64,000 nt of DNA from JAFKFH01 sp017307375. Its GTDB lineage: Bacteria > Pseudomonadota > Alphaproteobacteria > Ferrovibrionales > Ferrovibrionaceae. The translations under genes and the position numbers were made by a program. Of this stretch, positions 51,454 to 60,267 are shown piece after piece. The stretch lies in NCBI GenBank assembly GCA_965229335.1, contig OZ245874.1, forward strand, positions 4,464,001 to 4,528,000, given 5' to 3'. The first letter of the stretch is position 1, and every line of letters starts with the position of its first letter. The notes under the pieces are model-generated. The model saw nothing but the letters and a program-made list of their open reading frames with translations. It was not told the DNA's origin and ran no database searches.

Positions 51454-51901
51454 TGCGGGCGTGACCGTGCGGCCGGCCGGACGCGAGGATCGCGCCGGCT
51501 GGGAAACGATGTGGCGCGCCTTCTGCACGCATTTCGGGGCCGAGCTGAGCCCGGCCGTGATCGATGGCCTGTGGCAGCGTATCGTCGCGCCGGACCAGCC
51601 GGTCAACTGCCTGCTGGCCTTCGACGGCGCGGGCCGGCCGGTCGGGCTGACGCACTACGTGCTGCATCTCCATACCTGGAGCCTGCGCACGGTCTGCTAT
51701 CTCGAAGATCTCTTCGTCGACCCCGAGGCCCGCGGCAGCGGCGCGGCGCCGGCGATGATCGCGGCGCTGAAATCGATCGGTCAGGCCGCGGGCTGGCGCC
51801 GGATCTACTGGCATACCCACGACGACAACTATCGCGCGCGCAGCCTCTACGACCGCGTCGCCAGGCGCACGAACCACGTTCGCTACGACATCGACCTCTG
51901 A
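51446..51901 (+). CDS. GNAT-family N-acetyltransferase
   Basis: The 151-residue protein is a single GNAT domain with VTVRPAGREDRAGWETMWRAF at the start and the acetyl-CoA site in YLEDLFVDPEARGSGAAPAMIAAL (the R-G-x-G-A loop), followed by WHTHDDNYRARSLYDRVA, the usual motif B. The His-rich and aromatic motif B resembles GNATs that act on amino acids or small amines. It starts eight bases inside the small membrane-protein gene and is convergent with the GntR gene, whose stop is six bases away. Confidence 0.88.
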   Translation: MPDAGVTVRPAGREDRAGWETMWRAFCTHFGAELSPAVIDGLWQRIVAPDQPVNCLLAFDGAGRPVGLTHYVLHLHTWSLRTVCYLEDLFVDPEARGSGAAPAMIAALKSIGQAAGWRRIYWHTHDDNYRARSLYDRVARRTNHVRYDIDL

Positions 51902-51907
51902 CCCGGT

Positions 51908-52684
51908 TCAGCGCACCTCGTTGATGTAGCAATGCCCGGCGGTACTCGCCCGGTGATGGGCGATGATCGTCGGTGCGCCGGCCTGGTCGAAGGCCACCTC
52001 GTCGATCACCAGCACCGCAGCCGGCAACGCCAGGTCGAGCAACGCGGCATCGTCGCTGTCGGCCAGCGCCGCCGTGACCTGTTCGCGCACCGCCGAGATG
52101 CGGATACCATAGCGTTCGAGCAGGTGCAGATAGAGCAGTTCGGGCACCTCGGCAGGCGGGCGGGGAAAGTCGGGCACCCGCTCGGCCGCCAGCACGAAGC
52201 GGTCGACCATGATCGGCCGCCCGGCGACGCTGCGCAGGCGACGCAGCCGCAGGACGCCGGCGCCCGAGGCAAGATTCAGCCGCGACGCCTCGTCGGCCGA
52301 GGCAACCCCCTCCTCGATCCCGAGGATGCGTGCCTGCGAACGGACCAGCGCGCCGTCGAGGCCATGCAGGCGGAAATACTGGAAGAAGAAACGCAGCGAA
52401 TGATCGGGGCTGCGGCCGGTGACGACCGTCCCGGTCTTGCGCCGGCGGCTGAGCAGGCCTTCCGCAGTCAGGTCGCTCAACGCCCGGCGCACGGTGCCGA
52501 CCGCGATGCCGAACATCTGGGCCAGCGCCACCTCGCTCGGCAGCACGGTGCCCGGCGGCCATTGGCCCAGCAGGATCGCCTCGGAAATCTGGCGCTTCAC
52601 CGTCTCGTAAAGCGGCGCGGCAGCATCGCCGTCGATCCGCCGGAGCGGCGCAAGCCCTGGGTTTTTGTCGTTGACAAGGGTCAT
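51908..52684 (-). CDS. GntR-family regulator (HutC subfamily)
   Basis: The 258-residue protein has an N-terminal GntR winged helix (PLYETVKRQISEAILLGQWPPGTVLPSEVALAQMFGIAVGTVRRALSDLTAEGLLSRRRKTGTVV) and a C-terminal UTRA ligand domain (LRLRRLRSVAGRPIMVDRFVLAAERVPDFP, VLVIDEVAFDQAGAPTIIAHHRAS). HutC-type regulators sense small metabolites. It is divergent from the M20-Dpp cassette with only 59 bases between starts, so it very probably controls it. ATG 52684 is taken over the in-frame GTG three bases upstream. Confidence 0.9.
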   Translation of the reverse strand: MTLVNDKNPGLAPLRRIDGDAAAPLYETVKRQISEAILLGQWPPGTVLPSEVALAQMFGIAVGTVRRALSDLTAEGLLSRRRKTGTVVTGRSPDHSLRFFFQYFRLHGLDGALVRSQARILGIEEGVASADEASRLNLASGAGVLRLRRLRSVAGRPIMVDRFVLAAERVPDFPRPPAEVPELLYLHLLERYGIRISAVREQVTAALADSDDAALLDLALPAAVLVIDEVAFDQAGAPTIIAHHRASTAGHCYINEVR

Positions 52685-52702
52685 CACTGAGTTCTTATTT
52701 CT

Positions 52703-52715
52703 ATATAGTTTATAT
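52703..52715. promoter_or_regulatory. AT-rich dyad between GntR and the peptide cassette
   Basis: ATATA-GTT-TATAT is an inverted repeat in an otherwise GC-rich neighbourhood, with TATATT (52711-52716) as a possible -10 for the plus-strand cassette. It is the only sizeable dyad in the 59-base gap. AT richness makes chance dyads easier. Confidence 0.35.
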
Positions 52716-52743
52716 TAAACGATCGACAGGGGCAGGGTTGCCG

Positions 52744-54018
52744 ATGCCGGGGGAATTGTCCAGCAGCCTGAAGCAGGCGGTCGCCGCGATCGCCGACGAC
52801 GTCACGACGATCACCGCCGAGCTGGCGCAGATGATCGCGGCCGACACGTCCTTCCCCCCGGGCGCGGGATATGGCGACTTTGCCGATCTGATGGAGGGGC
52901 TGCTGGCCCCGGCCGGTTTCTCGTTTCAACGTGTCAGCGTCCCCGAACATCTCTGGCAGGCCCCGGGCGGGCGGGCTCATGGCGAGCGCGTGAACCTGAT
53001 CGCCCGCCGGCGCACCGGCCGGCCGGTCTGCAGTCTCTATTACCATGTCGATACCGTACCGGCGGGCTCGGGATGGACCTTTCCGCCTTTCGCGTTGACG
53101 CCGGCCGGCAACAGGCTGCACGGCCGGGGCGCGGCCGACATGAAAGGGGCGATCGCCGCCACCCTCGCCGCGTTGCGCGCCGCGGCGGCACACGGCGTCG
53201 CCCTGCGCTTCGATCCTGAGTTCCTGTTGTGCACCGACGAGGAAGGCGGGCTTTATCCCGGCGTCCGCTACCTGGCCGAACAGGGACTGGTCGAAGGCCA
53301 TATCCTGTCGTTCAACGGCAGTGCCGGGCCGCGCATCTGGGCCGGCTGCTTCGGCAGCATCGATCTGCTGATCACCGTGCGCGGCCGCGGTGCCCATTCC
53401 GGCGATCCGGTCGGCGGCATCAACGCCATCGAGGTGGCGATGCCGCTGCTGAATGCGCTGATGGCACTGAAGGGCCGGGTCGAGCAGCGCGTCTCGACCA
53501 TGCCGCCGCCGCCGCACAACCAGGGCCGGCCGCTGCATGCGCGGCTGACGCTCGCCGCCCTGCACGGCGGCGACAAAGGCTCGGCCCTGCCCGAACGGCT
53601 GGAGATCCTGATCAACCGTCGCTACGCGCCGGAGGAGGATTTCGCCGCGGTGCGCGCCGAGATCGATGCGACGATCGCCGGCGCGATGGACGGCTCGGCG
53701 GCGCTCGAGGTTTCGACGCAGATGATCGGCCATCTCGCACCGGTCGCCGATCCGACCGGGCCGCACTGGCCGCGCTGGCAGGCCGCGCTGGGCCAGGCCT
53801 TCGGCTATGCCCCGGAAGAGTTCCGCGCCTGGGGCTCGTCGACCAGTTCCGACATGGGTTTCGTGCAGGCGGCGGGCGTGCGCGAAATCCTGCTGGGCGG
53901 GCTGACCCGGCCCGGCAACAACACCCACGCCCCCGACGAGTTCACCACCGTCGACGACCTCGTCGCCCTCGCCCAGGCAGTGCTGCTGTACCTGGCGCAG
54001 GATTTCGGCGCGGCCTGA
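52744..54018 (+). CDS. M20-family metallopeptidase/deacylase
   Basis: The 424-residue protein has the complete M20 metal site: His and Asp in YYHVDTVPAG, bridging Asp in GRGAADMKG, the catalytic Glu pair in LCTDEEGG, Asp in STSSDMGF and His in NNTHAPDEF. The lid domain is inserted at about 215-330. Such enzymes remove acyl groups or cleave small peptides (ArgE/DapE/CPG2 group). It is the first gene of a cassette with a Dpp-type transporter and two further hydrolases, so the substrate may be an imported N-acylated amino acid or a peptide. Confidence 0.88.
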   Translation: MPGELSSSLKQAVAAIADDVTTITAELAQMIAADTSFPPGAGYGDFADLMEGLLAPAGFSFQRVSVPEHLWQAPGGRAHGERVNLIARRRTGRPVCSLYYHVDTVPAGSGWTFPPFALTPAGNRLHGRGAADMKGAIAATLAALRAAAAHGVALRFDPEFLLCTDEEGGLYPGVRYLAEQGLVEGHILSFNGSAGPRIWAGCFGSIDLLITVRGRGAHSGDPVGGINAIEVAMPLLNALMALKGRVEQRVSTMPPPPHNQGRPLHARLTLAALHGGDKGSALPERLEILINRRYAPEEDFAAVRAEIDATIAGAMDGSAALEVSTQMIGHLAPVADPTGPHWPRWQAALGQAFGYAPEEFRAWGSSTSSDMGFVQAAGVREILLGGLTRPGNNTHAPDEFTTVDDLVALAQAVLLYLAQDFGAA

Positions 54019-54052
54019 GACACTCGACATGCAAAAAGACAGGAGCGACTTC

Positions 54053-55615
54053 ATGAACGGGTTCCCCCAGATCGACCGGCGCCGCCTGCTGGCGGCCGGC
54101 ACCGCCGGCCTCGGCCTGCTGGCGCTGCCGCAGGGCCTGCGCGCGGCGACGCCCAAGCGGGGCGGTACGCTGCGGGTCGGCGTCGACCAGTCGGTGGCCA
54201 AGATCAACCCGACGATCGTGCGGGTGAACCCCGAATACCTGGTGGCCGAACTGCTCTATTCGTCGCTGACGCGGCTCGGCTACGACATGTCGGCGGAACC
54301 CGACCTCGCCTCGGCCTGGACCAATTCCCCCGACCTGACCGAGTGGACCTTCACGCTGCGTCCGAACCTGACCTTCCATGACGGCAGCGCCTGCACCGCC
54401 GCCGACGTCGTCGCGACGTTCGAAGCGCTGCTCGACCCGGCGACCGGCTCGCCGGCCCGGCCCAATATCGGGCCGATCACCAGGATCACGGCCCGCGATG
54501 CCACGACGGTCGTGTTCACGCTGTCGGCGCCCTATGCCGACCTGCCGGTCGCGCTGGCCAATCCGAACGCCAAGATCATTCCCGCCGCCATCGCCAAGGG
54601 CGGGCTGGACCGCCTGAACCGCGAGGCGGTGGGCACCGGCCCGTTCAAGCTGGTCACCTTCGAGCCCGAGCGTATCATCGTCGTCGCCCGCAACCCGGCC
54701 TATTACGACCCGGCCCGGCCGGTCGTCGACAAGGTCGAGGTCGTGGTCTACCCCGACATGACCGCGCAGGGTTCGGCGCTGATCTCCAGCGACATCGACC
54801 TGATGTACATGGTGGCGCCGACCGAATATGCCCGCCTGCAGAAGGCATCGGGCGTCACCGCGCTGCGCGTGCCGTCGGGCCAGTTCTGCAACATCAACAT
54901 GGCCTGCGACCAGAAGCCGTTCAACGACGTGCGGGTGCGCCAGGCCCTGGCCCTCACCCTCGACCGCGCGGCGCTGGTCGACTTCGTCGCCGAAGGCTTC
55001 GGCACGCCGGGCTGGGATTCGCCGCTGAACTCCGCCTATCGCTTCAACACCGCGCTGACGCCCAAGAAGGCCGACATCGCCAAGGCCAGGAAGCTGCTGG
55101 CGGATGCCGGCTATCCCAAAGGCCTCGAGGCGACGTTGATCGCCTCCGACAGCCCGGCGACGCGCACGCAGCTCGGCGTCGCGGTGCGCGAGATGGCCAA
55201 GGCTGCCGGCTTCACGATCAACGTCCAGACCATGCCGCATTCGACCTATCTGGATCAGGTCTGGAAGAAGGGCGCGTTCTACGTCGGCTTCTACAATCAG
55301 CAGCCGACCGCCGACGGCATCTTCTCGCTGCTCTACACCTCCAACGCGGCCTGGAACGAGACGCGCTGGAACAACACGGCCTTCGACAAGCTGGTAGGCG
55401 AGGCCCGCACTACCGTCGACGAGGCGCGGCGGCGCGCGCTCTACGCCGAGGCGCAGCAGTTGATGTATGACGAGGTGCCGTCGATCATCCCCGTCTTCTT
55501 CGACCTGCTGGGCGCCCATCGCAGCTATGTCGAAGGCTACCGGCTGCATCCCCGCGGCGCGGTATTCCGGCTGGATCAGGTCGGCTTCGGCGACGGCGCG
55601 CCGCGTCGAGGCTGA
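54053..55615 (+). CDS. Dpp/Opp-type ABC transporter substrate-binding protein
   Basis: The 520-residue SBP_bac_5 protein starts with a Tat-like signal (QIDRRRLLAAGTAGLGLLALPQGLRAA), then the family pattern KRGGTLRVGVDQ, AEPDLASAWTNSPDLTEWTFTLRPNLTFHDGSACTAADVVATFE and FNDVRVRQALALTLDRAALVD. It binds a peptide or peptide-like solute in the periplasm. AGGAG eight bases before ATG 54053 favours this start; the in-frame ATG 54029 would add eight residues. The Dpp-type permease genes follow at once. Confidence 0.9.
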   Translation: MNGFPQIDRRRLLAAGTAGLGLLALPQGLRAATPKRGGTLRVGVDQSVAKINPTIVRVNPEYLVAELLYSSLTRLGYDMSAEPDLASAWTNSPDLTEWTFTLRPNLTFHDGSACTAADVVATFEALLDPATGSPARPNIGPITRITARDATTVVFTLSAPYADLPVALANPNAKIIPAAIAKGGLDRLNREAVGTGPFKLVTFEPERIIVVARNPAYYDPARPVVDKVEVVVYPDMTAQGSALISSDIDLMYMVAPTEYARLQKASGVTALRVPSGQFCNINMACDQKPFNDVRVRQALALTLDRAALVDFVAEGFGTPGWDSPLNSAYRFNTALTPKKADIAKARKLLADAGYPKGLEATLIASDSPATRTQLGVAVREMAKAAGFTINVQTMPHSTYLDQVWKKGAFYVGFYNQQPTADGIFSLLYTSNAAWNETRWNNTAFDKLVGEARTTVDEARRRALYAEAQQLMYDEVPSIIPVFFDLLGAHRSYVEGYRLHPRGAVFRLDQVGFGDGAPRRG

Positions 55616-55617
55616 CG

Positions 55618-56565
55618 ATGTCCCCTGCCTACGCCCTCAAGCGCTGCGGGCTGATCGTCTACACCCTGCTGGTGGTGTCGCTGATCGTGTTCGCCATCAC
55701 CCAGGTGCTGCCCGCCGATGCCGCAACCATGCTGCTCGGCGAGAACGCGACGGCCGAGGCCCTGGCCGCGGTGCGTGAGCGCCTCGGCCTGGAGGCGCCG
55801 GTGTGGCTGCAATATGCCCGGTGGCTCGGCGGCGTGGTGCAGGGGGATTTCGGAACGTCGCTGCGTACCGGCCTGCCGGTCGCGCCGCTGATGATGGAAG
55901 CGCTGGGCCGGTCGCTGCTGCTGGCCCTGCTCTCCATCCTGCTGATGCTCGCCATCGCCGTACCGCTCGGCGTCATCGCCGCGGTGCGGCGGGGCCGGGC
56001 GGCCGACCTGATCGTCTCGGTCCTGTCCTATGTCGGCGTGTCGCTGCCCGAGTTCGTGACGGCAACGGTGTTCGTGCTGGTCCTGGCCGACTGGCTGCAG
56101 ATCCTGCCGGCCAGCGGCTATGTCGCGCCGACCCAGGACCCGCTGCGCGCGCTGCAGCACCTGGCGCTGCCGGTGCTGACCGTCTCGGTGATCCTGGTCG
56201 CGCATGTCTCGCGCATGGTGCGCTCGGAACTGATCGACGTGCTGCATTCCGACTATGTCCGCGCCGCCCGGCTGAAGGGCATGAAGCCGCGCACGGTGCT
56301 GCTGCGCCACGGACTGCGCAACGCCCTGCTGCCGACCATCACCATCGTCGCGCTCGACGTCGGCTATCTGCTGGGGGGCGTCATCGTCGTCGAGGAGATC
56401 TTTGCCATCCCCGGCATCGGCCGGCAGCTGATCGTCGCCATCCAGGCCCGCGACCTGCCGGCGATCCAGGCCGGGGCGCTGATCATGGCAGCGACCTATT
56501 CGGTGGCGAACTTCGCCGCCGACCTCGCCTATGCCTGGCTCGACAAGAGAATCCAGTATGACTGA
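55618..56565 (+). CDS. dppB: Dpp-type ABC transporter permease, DppB
   Basis: The 315-residue permease shows the DppB pattern: N-terminal helix (RCGLIVYTLLVVSLIVFAITQVLPADAA), a periplasmic loop with the family's RERLGLEAPVWLQYARWLGGVVQGDFGTSL, and the binding-protein-dependent transport signature in DVLHSDYVRAARLKGMKPRTVLLRHGLRNAL with the EAA loop. It forms half of the pore with DppC. Two bases separate it from the SBP gene, and its last eight bases overlap dppC. Confidence 0.92.
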   Translation: MSPAYALKRCGLIVYTLLVVSLIVFAITQVLPADAATMLLGENATAEALAAVRERLGLEAPVWLQYARWLGGVVQGDFGTSLRTGLPVAPLMMEALGRSLLLALLSILLMLAIAVPLGVIAAVRRGRAADLIVSVLSYVGVSLPEFVTATVFVLVLADWLQILPASGYVAPTQDPLRALQHLALPVLTVSVILVAHVSRMVRSELIDVLHSDYVRAARLKGMKPRTVLLRHGLRNALLPTITIVALDVGYLLGGVIVVEEIFAIPGIGRQLIVAIQARDLPAIQAGALIMAATYSVANFAADLAYAWLDKRIQYD

Positions 56566-57382
56566 CCTGATCTCGCGGCTTGCCCGCACGCCGCAGGGCG
56601 CCGCCGGGCTGGCGCTGGTCGGCCTGGTGCTGCTGGTCGTGGTGTTCGGCCCCCTGCTCGCCCCCTACGATCCCGAGGCGATGGCGCCGCTGTTGCGCTA
56701 CAAGGGCCCGAGCCTCGTGCATCTTCTCGGCACCGACCAGTACGGCCGCGACATCCTCAGCCGGCTGCTGGTCGGGGCGCGCGCGACGGTCGTGATGGCC
56801 GTGCTGGCCACGCTGCTCGGCACCCTGGTCGGCGCCCTGCTCGGCACCGCCTCGGCCTTCCTCGGCGGCCGCGCCGACGAGGCGATCATGCGCACGGTCG
56901 ACGCCGTGATGTCGATCCCCAGCCTGCTGTTTGCGCTGCTGATCGTGAACCTGCTGGGCAAGAGCGGGCTGAATGCCCTGCTTGCCATCGGCATCGCCTT
57001 CGCGCCGGGCATGGCCCGCGTCGCCCGTTCGGTGGCCTTGGCCGTGCGCAAGCAGGATTACGTCAATGCCGCGATCGCCCGCGGCGAAGGCGGCTTCCAC
57101 ATCGTCGTGCGCGAGATGCTGCCCAACGTCGTGGCGCCGATCATCGTCGAGACGACGATCCGCGTCGCCTTCGCGGTGATGCTGTTCGCGACGCTGAGCT
57201 TCCTGGGGCTCGGCGCCCAGCCGCCGGCACCCGAATGGGGGCTGATGGTGGCCGAAGCGCGCAAATATCTGAATCTCAGCCCGTGGATGCTGATCTGGCC
57301 GAGCATCGCGATCGCCATCGTCGCGATCGGCTTCAACCTGCTGGGCGACGGCCTGCGCGACGCGCTCAATCCCCGGACGTGA
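56558..57382 (+). CDS. dppC: Dpp-type ABC transporter permease, DppC
   Basis: The 274-residue permease has the DppC N-terminus (GLALVGLVLLVVVFGPLLAPYDPEAMAP, HLLGTDQYGRDILSRLLVGARATV) and the EAA loop in KQDYVNAAIARGEGGFHIVVREMLPNVVAPI. It starts inside dppB. The fused ATPase gene follows nine bases after its stop. Confidence 0.92.
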   Translation: MTDLISRLARTPQGAAGLALVGLVLLVVVFGPLLAPYDPEAMAPLLRYKGPSLVHLLGTDQYGRDILSRLLVGARATVVMAVLATLLGTLVGALLGTASAFLGGRADEAIMRTVDAVMSIPSLLFALLIVNLLGKSGLNALLAIGIAFAPGMARVARSVALAVRKQDYVNAAIARGEGGFHIVVREMLPNVVAPIIVETTIRVAFAVMLFATLSFLGLGAQPPAPEWGLMVAEARKYLNLSPWMLIWPSIAIAIVAIGFNLLGDGLRDALNPRT

Positions 57383-57390
57383 GACCCGAG

Positions 57391-59013
57391 ATGGAACAGC
57401 CCGCACTCACCATATCAGGCTATTCGCTCGACTATCTCACCCCGCGCGGCGTGCACCATGCGCTGGTCGACATCGACCTTGCCATCGCGCGCGGCGAAGT
57501 CCTGGGGCTGGTCGGCGAAAGCGGCTCGGGCAAGACGTCGTTGGCCTGGTCGATCATGCGCTATCTGCCGGGCAACGCCCGCGAGAACGGCGGTCGCATT
57601 CTGCTGGGCCGGGACGACCTGCGTGCAATGGCACCGGCGGCGATCGAAGAAATCCGCGGCCGCCGCATCGGCATGGTCTTCCAGGACCCGTCGACCTCGC
57701 TCAACCCGACGCTGAGCCTGGGCATCCAGCTGGCCGAGGTGCTGGAGCGCCATCGCGGCCTGACACGGCGTCAGGCCTGGCGCGAGGGCGAGCAGATGCT
57801 GGCCCGCGTCGGGCTGAAGGATCCGCCTGGCATGATGCGCCGCTATCCGCATGAGGCATCGGGTGGCGAGAAGCAGCGTGTCGTCATCGCCCAGGCCTTC
57901 GCCTGCCAGCCCGAATGCATCCTGTTCGACGAGCCGACCACGGCGCTCGACGTGATCACCGCGCGCCAGATCCTCGAGCTGTTCGCCGAACTGCAGGCGG
58001 AGACCGGCGTCGCCTCGCTCTACATTTCCCATGACCTCGCGCTGGTGTCGCGCGTGGCAGACCGCGTCGCCGTGCTGCATCACGGCAACATGGTCGAACA
58101 GGGCCAGGTGGCCGGCGTGTTCGGCGCACCGCGCGAAGCCTATACCCGGCGGCTGGTCGCCGCCGTACCGCGGCCCGACCGGCGGCTGGTCGCCGAGTTG
58201 GGGCCGGCCGAGGCGGCGGCGGCACCGCTGGTCGCGGCGCGCGGCGTCTCGGTCGAATACGGGCGGCCGTCGGCGATCGCCCGGCTGTTCGGCCGCGACC
58301 GTGCCCCGGTCGTGGGCAATCGCGCGGTCAGCCTGGACGTGCGGCCCGGCGAGATCGTCGGCGTGGTCGGGGAATCCGGTTCGGGCAAGTCGACGCTGGC
58401 CCGCGCGCTGACCGGGCTGAACCCGTTTTCGGGCGAGATCGTCTTCGACGGCCGGCCGGTCCGTGGCATCGCCGACATGGACGGCGCCTATCGCCGTGAC
58501 GTGCAGATCATTTTCCAGCACCCGGATTCGTCGCTCAATCCGCGCCAGCGGATCGGTGAGATCCTGGCCCGGCCGCTGCGGCTGCACGACCGGCTGCCGG
58601 GCGCAGCCGAAGCCGGACGGATCGGCGAACTGCTGGAACAGGTCCGCCTGCCCGCCACCTATGCCGGACGCTATCCGCACCAGCTGTCCGGCGGCGAGAA
58701 ACAGCGCGTCGCCATCGCCCGCGCCTTCGCCACGGCCCCGCGCCTCGTCATCTGCGACGAGATCACCTCGGCCCTCGACGTGTCGGTGCAGGCGGCGGTG
58801 ATCGAGCTGCTGCTCGATCTGCGCCGGCGTCACGGCACCGCCTACCTGTTCATCACCCACGACCTGAACCTCGTCCGCCAGATCGCCCATCGCATCGCCG
58901 TGATGTATCGCGGCGACCTGGTCGAAGTCCTCGACGCACAGGCGTTCTCCGCCGGCCCGACCCATCCCTATACCCGCTCGCTGGTCGCGGCGGTGCCGGT
59001 ACCGGTCGGCTGA
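57391..59013 (+). CDS. Fused Dpp-type ABC transporter ATPase (DppD-DppF)
   Basis: The 540-residue protein joins two complete ATPase domains. The N-domain has GESGSGKTS, SGGEKQRVVIAQA and LFDEPTTALD; the C-domain (from about residue 275) has GESGSGKST, LSGGEKQRVAIARA and ICDEITSALDVSVQ. Both Walker A, signature and Walker B are intact, except that the C-domain has DEITSALD where DEPTSALD is usual. Each ends in the oligopeptide-transport C-terminal motif (TRRLVAAVP; PYTRSLVAAVP). It powers DppBC import. Fusions of this type are common in alphaproteobacteria. Confidence 0.92.
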   Translation: MEQPALTISGYSLDYLTPRGVHHALVDIDLAIARGEVLGLVGESGSGKTSLAWSIMRYLPGNARENGGRILLGRDDLRAMAPAAIEEIRGRRIGMVFQDPSTSLNPTLSLGIQLAEVLERHRGLTRRQAWREGEQMLARVGLKDPPGMMRRYPHEASGGEKQRVVIAQAFACQPECILFDEPTTALDVITARQILELFAELQAETGVASLYISHDLALVSRVADRVAVLHHGNMVEQGQVAGVFGAPREAYTRRLVAAVPRPDRRLVAELGPAEAAAAPLVAARGVSVEYGRPSAIARLFGRDRAPVVGNRAVSLDVRPGEIVGVVGESGSGKSTLARALTGLNPFSGEIVFDGRPVRGIADMDGAYRRDVQIIFQHPDSSLNPRQRIGEILARPLRLHDRLPGAAEAGRIGELLEQVRLPATYAGRYPHQLSGGEKQRVAIARAFATAPRLVICDEITSALDVSVQAAVIELLLDLRRRHGTAYLFITHDLNLVRQIAHRIAVMYRGDLVEVLDAQAFSAGPTHPYTRSLVAAVPVPVG

Positions 59014-59041
59014 CCCGCATCATCAGTAAAGGAATTCCGTC

Positions 59042-60259
59042 ATGGATCGCGATGCGATTCTTGCCCGTCTCGACGAGAAGGCCAGCCTCGATTTCCTCAG
59101 CGCGATGGTGCGCCACAAGAGCTATTCGGAAACCGACGGCGAGCGCGCCCTGGCCCGCTTCATGGTCGAGCGCATGCGCGAGATCGGCCTGTCGGCCGAG
59201 CTGGGACCGGTACCCGGCGAGCGCTTCAATGCGATCGGCCGCCTGGCCGGCGCCGGCGGCGGCAAGAGCCTCCTGTTCAACGGCCATCTCGACACCAACC
59301 CGGTGACCGAGGGCTGGACCGTCGATCCCTGGGGCGGACTGGTCGACGACCGCTTCATCTACGGGATCGGCGTCTCCAACATGAAGGCCGGGGACGCCGC
59401 CTATTTCTGCGCCGTGCGCACCCTGGTCGAGGCCGGCGTCAGGCTCAAGGGCGATGTCGTGCTGACCTATGTCGTCGGCGAGCTGCAGGGCGGGGTGGGC
59501 TCGCTTGCCGCCATCCGCCAGGGGGTCCGCGCCGACTACTTCATCAACAGCGAACCGACCGACCTGCAGGCGCTGACCATGCATGCCGCGTCCGGCATGT
59601 TCTCGATCGAGCTGACCGGCGTCACCCGGCATCTGTCCAAGCGCGAGCAGGCGGTCGACGCGATCGCCGCGGCCTGCGACCTGATCCCGCGGCTGAACGC
59701 GATGACCTTCAGCGGGGCCCGCACGTCGGATCATCGCGGGATCAACCGCTGCCATATCGGCGTGGTGCACGGCGCACTGGGCCGCGACCTGCAGGAATGG
59801 CGCGCACCGCAGGTCGCCGACTTCCTGCGGCTGAAGGGCACGGCGCGTTACGCCCCGGGCCAGACCGAGGCCGGCGCCCTGGCCGACATCCGCCGCGAGC
59901 TCGATGCGCTGGAAGCCCGCTTCCCCGGGCTGAAGGCCGAACTGATCCCGGAGCGGACCGAGAACCGGCCGCAGATGCCGCCGTTCGAGGTGGATCGGGA
60001 GTCGCGCATCGTGAAGACCATCAACGCCGCCTACGCCCATGTCCGCGGCGAGGCCCAGCCGACCGGCGCGATCACCCCGCCGGGCTTCTACGGCACCGAT
60101 GCCGGGCATTTCTACCAGGAACTCGGCATGGAAGGGATCGTCTGCGGCCCGGGCGGCCGCTACAACACGATGCCGGACGAGCGGGTCGACATCGCCGACT
60201 ATCTCGACATGATCCGCATCTACATGCTGGCGATCCTCGACATCTGCGAACCGGTCTGA
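59042..60259 (+). CDS. M20-like hydrolase with altered metal ligands
   Basis: The 405-residue protein has the M20 fold and the first ligands His82 and Asp84 (LLFNGHLDTNPV). The bridging Asp is Asn113 (GIGVSNMKAG), the usual Glu-Glu pair is Glu147-Leu148 (VVGELQGG), and the final His region reads RYNTMPDERV, with Thr where His is expected. A Glu (INSEPTD) is in the place of the next ligand. This pattern recurs in a known M20 subgroup, as far as I recall, so it may bind one metal or act differently. It follows the fused ATPase after 28 bases. Confidence 0.8.
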   Translation: MDRDAILARLDEKASLDFLSAMVRHKSYSETDGERALARFMVERMREIGLSAELGPVPGERFNAIGRLAGAGGGKSLLFNGHLDTNPVTEGWTVDPWGGLVDDRFIYGIGVSNMKAGDAAYFCAVRTLVEAGVRLKGDVVLTYVVGELQGGVGSLAAIRQGVRADYFINSEPTDLQALTMHAASGMFSIELTGVTRHLSKREQAVDAIAAACDLIPRLNAMTFSGARTSDHRGINRCHIGVVHGALGRDLQEWRAPQVADFLRLKGTARYAPGQTEAGALADIRRELDALEARFPGLKAELIPERTENRPQMPPFEVDRESRIVKTINAAYAHVRGEAQPTGAITPPGFYGTDAGHFYQELGMEGIVCGPGGRYNTMPDERVDIADYLDMIRIYMLAILDICEPV

Positions 60260-60267
60260 GGGGACGG

